Part shown: one piece after another, positions 62,903 to 64,000 of the stretch
Numbering within the stretch: the first letter of the stretch is position 1
How the letters are laid out: every line of letters begins with the position of its first letter
Assembly: GCF_963678635.1 (NCBI RefSeq)
Contig: NC_087068.1
Location: forward strand, 870,001-934,000
Direction: 5' to 3'
Length of the DNA stretch: 64,000 nucleotides
DNA from: Symsagittifera roscoffensis
Lineage: Eukaryota > Xenacoelomorpha > Acoela > Convolutidae
Notes under the pieces: model-generated
Databases searched by the model: none
The model's input: the letters and a program-made list of their open reading frames with translations, nothing else
Told to the model about the DNA's origin: nothing
Made by a program: the position numbers and the translations under genes

Positions 62903-64000
62903 AGTCTTCATACCACGATCATCTGCAAAAAACGGAAAATAAAAATAAAAAAAAACTTGTTAAAATTCTTCTAAACTTCATTAATATTTTGCACAAAATA
63001 ATATAATAAATTGCATACCAAATGTAGTAAATTAATTTATAAATTGTTTCCCCATGAAGCAGTAAATTTAATTACGATGAAAATTTATAACTTTAAATTT
63101 TCCCAAAAAAGCAGTAAATTTGAAATTCTATGTAATAAATTGATAAAATGAAAATGCAGTACTAACCTTTTGATATTTTCATTCACTCGCACAGGAATTC
63201 TATCCAAACTCGCACAGCTCGCACATAAGAAAAAACACCACAAACCCGACATAAAACGTTATCACATAACAGGACCTCTCACAGAAACCGCACAAAATCA
63301 TACTCCCACTCCTGGCCTAACCAACCAGAGAGGACGTCCTGAGCATGCTCTATAACCGGCCTAACCCACCGCGCTACATCTACGCTTTGTGACCACAGTT
63401 CTATTTTTAAAAAGAGGTACTCAAGGGTGAGTAACTCTTCAAAATAGCCGAACTAAAACAAAATGCTTTTGTGAAAACAACTAACTAAATTCATGATTAA
63501 AAAACCGAACTAATAAAATTTTATAAAATGTAAATTTTACCTTGCAGTATATAGATCAACACACAACAACAAAGACGAACATCCAAAGACAAAATGATCC
63601 CATCACACTCGAACAAGAATGGCTAACCACAACCGATATGCCGTCCACAATCACAACTCAAAGGACTTAGAGTGCGACTTGACTTCGCAGAAAAGGACTT
63701 CATTGAACTAGACCAATGACCACCTCGATGTTCAAGTATACGTACAGATCCGAGTTACGAGGCATCCCTTCCACACACGAACTCCACGCCATTCCCAGAC
63801 GAGGTTGAACATAAAACAAATTCTCTACATAATACAGAAAAACCCGTCATAGCAAACCATTTTGAAATCAGATTGATTTCATTGGGGAACACAGTCGTTG
63901 TCACAAGACGACACAACGATTGATGTCCCTAACTCCAGCGTCCTGGAACTTCTTTAACAAGAGAAACCGGAAAAGAATATGCTGTTCGCCAAATACCAAC
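62903..64000. other. 3' flank of element C to window end
   Basis: 62940-63160 is AT-rich with several (A)GCAGTAAATTT-like words. 63195-63355 is a short open frame with no recognised motif. From about 63.4 kb the G content rises. 63876-63930 contains a hairpin (CGTTGTC and GACACAACG arms, plus GGGAACA and TGATGTCCC outer arms). No matching 5' LTR segment was found, so I cannot say whether this is LTR or host sequence. Confidence 0.4.

Larger units (their letters stand above)
42720..63160 (+). mobile_element. LTR-type retroelement C: giant env-bearing Ty3/gypsy-like element
   Basis: One continuous block with extreme A-rich, G-poor plus-strand composition. The coding order is gag, protease, RT, RNase H, integrase, accessory ORF, envelope-like glycoprotein, accessory ORF. 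RNase H before integrase and the integrase type are those of Ty3/gypsy. RT YLDD, RNase H CDAS/TDHK and integrase D, D, E (35 residues between the last two) are present. Several in-frame stops and frameshifts show decay. A 4,587 bp internal block is duplicated in tandem. I could not find LTRs: no pair of matching ends was seen between 42-44 kb and 62.8-64 kb, so borders are set from composition only and the 3' LTR may lie beyond the window. Confidence 0.75.

Noticed and set aside
63290-63400. Possible tRNA-like sequence on the minus strand (TAGCGCGGTGGG resembles an A box)
   Set aside because: No acceptable B box at the right distance and no cloverleaf by eye.
42000-64000. LTR pair for element C
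   Set aside because: I compared the 42-44 kb and 62.8-64 kb flanks by eye and found no convincing match; a dot plot with sequence beyond 64 kb is needed before calling LTRs.

Overview
The window is AT-rich, repeat-laden nuclear DNA of an animal, most likely an invertebrate. It holds one spliced host gene with GT-AG introns, several Ty3/gypsy-type LTR retrotransposons, a LINE remnant, hAT-like MITEs, tRNA-derived SINEs and an 8 kb satellite array. I see no feature that fixes the phylum. The density of decayed transposons and the very AT-rich introns fit a mid-size to large invertebrate genome.

Region 1 (1-23,890, + strand) is the 3' part of one host gene that I identify as KANSL1, the NSL histone-acetyltransferase complex subunit with a C-terminal PEHE domain. 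I place six exons (63-220, 4261-4423, 4677-5045, 5266-5693, 22167-22748, 23544-23817). All junction phases agree, giving 657 codons plus a stop and a poly(A) signal 67 bases later; the N-terminus lies upstream of the window. Intron 1 carries diverged tandem repeats and a minus-strand LINE fragment. The 16.5 kb fourth intron carries a complete but decayed minus-strand Ty3/gypsy element (A, 5810-12834) with LTRs, PBS and PPT, then a satellite of 27 monomers of about 302 bp (13.57-21.77 kb) with a partly dimeric higher-order structure. Most monomers carry consensus-like splice acceptor and donor sites in the gene's sense direction.

Region 2 (23.9-42.7 kb) is intergenic or unassigned. It contains a tRNA-derived SINE family with a conserved 3' hairpin (25.3-26.2 kb), an unclassified dispersed repeat family (28.2-32.3 kb), an old Ty3/gypsy element (B, 33057-36897) with LTRs, a perfect 5 bp target duplication and apparently no gag, and three copies of a hAT-like MITE (38.0, 40.5 and 41.0 kb), the first with an 8 bp target duplication.

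Region 3 (about 42.7-63 kb, + strand) is strikingly A-rich and G-poor and forms one very large env-bearing Ty3/gypsy-like element (C). The order is leader, gag (44.0-47.7), protease/RT/RNase H/integrase (to about 56.9), a disordered accessory ORF (57.87-58.98), an envelope-like glycoprotein in two frames (58.99-61.58) and another accessory ORF (61.58-62.82). A 4,587 bp block from gag into RT is duplicated head-to-tail (44729-49315 and 49318-53904) with no difference in any ORF product compared, so it is either a very recent duplication or an assembly error. Catalytic motifs of the second RT, the RNase H and the integrase are visible, but several in-frame stops, half of them TGA, and frameshifts show that this copy is not intact. 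Its LTRs were not found.
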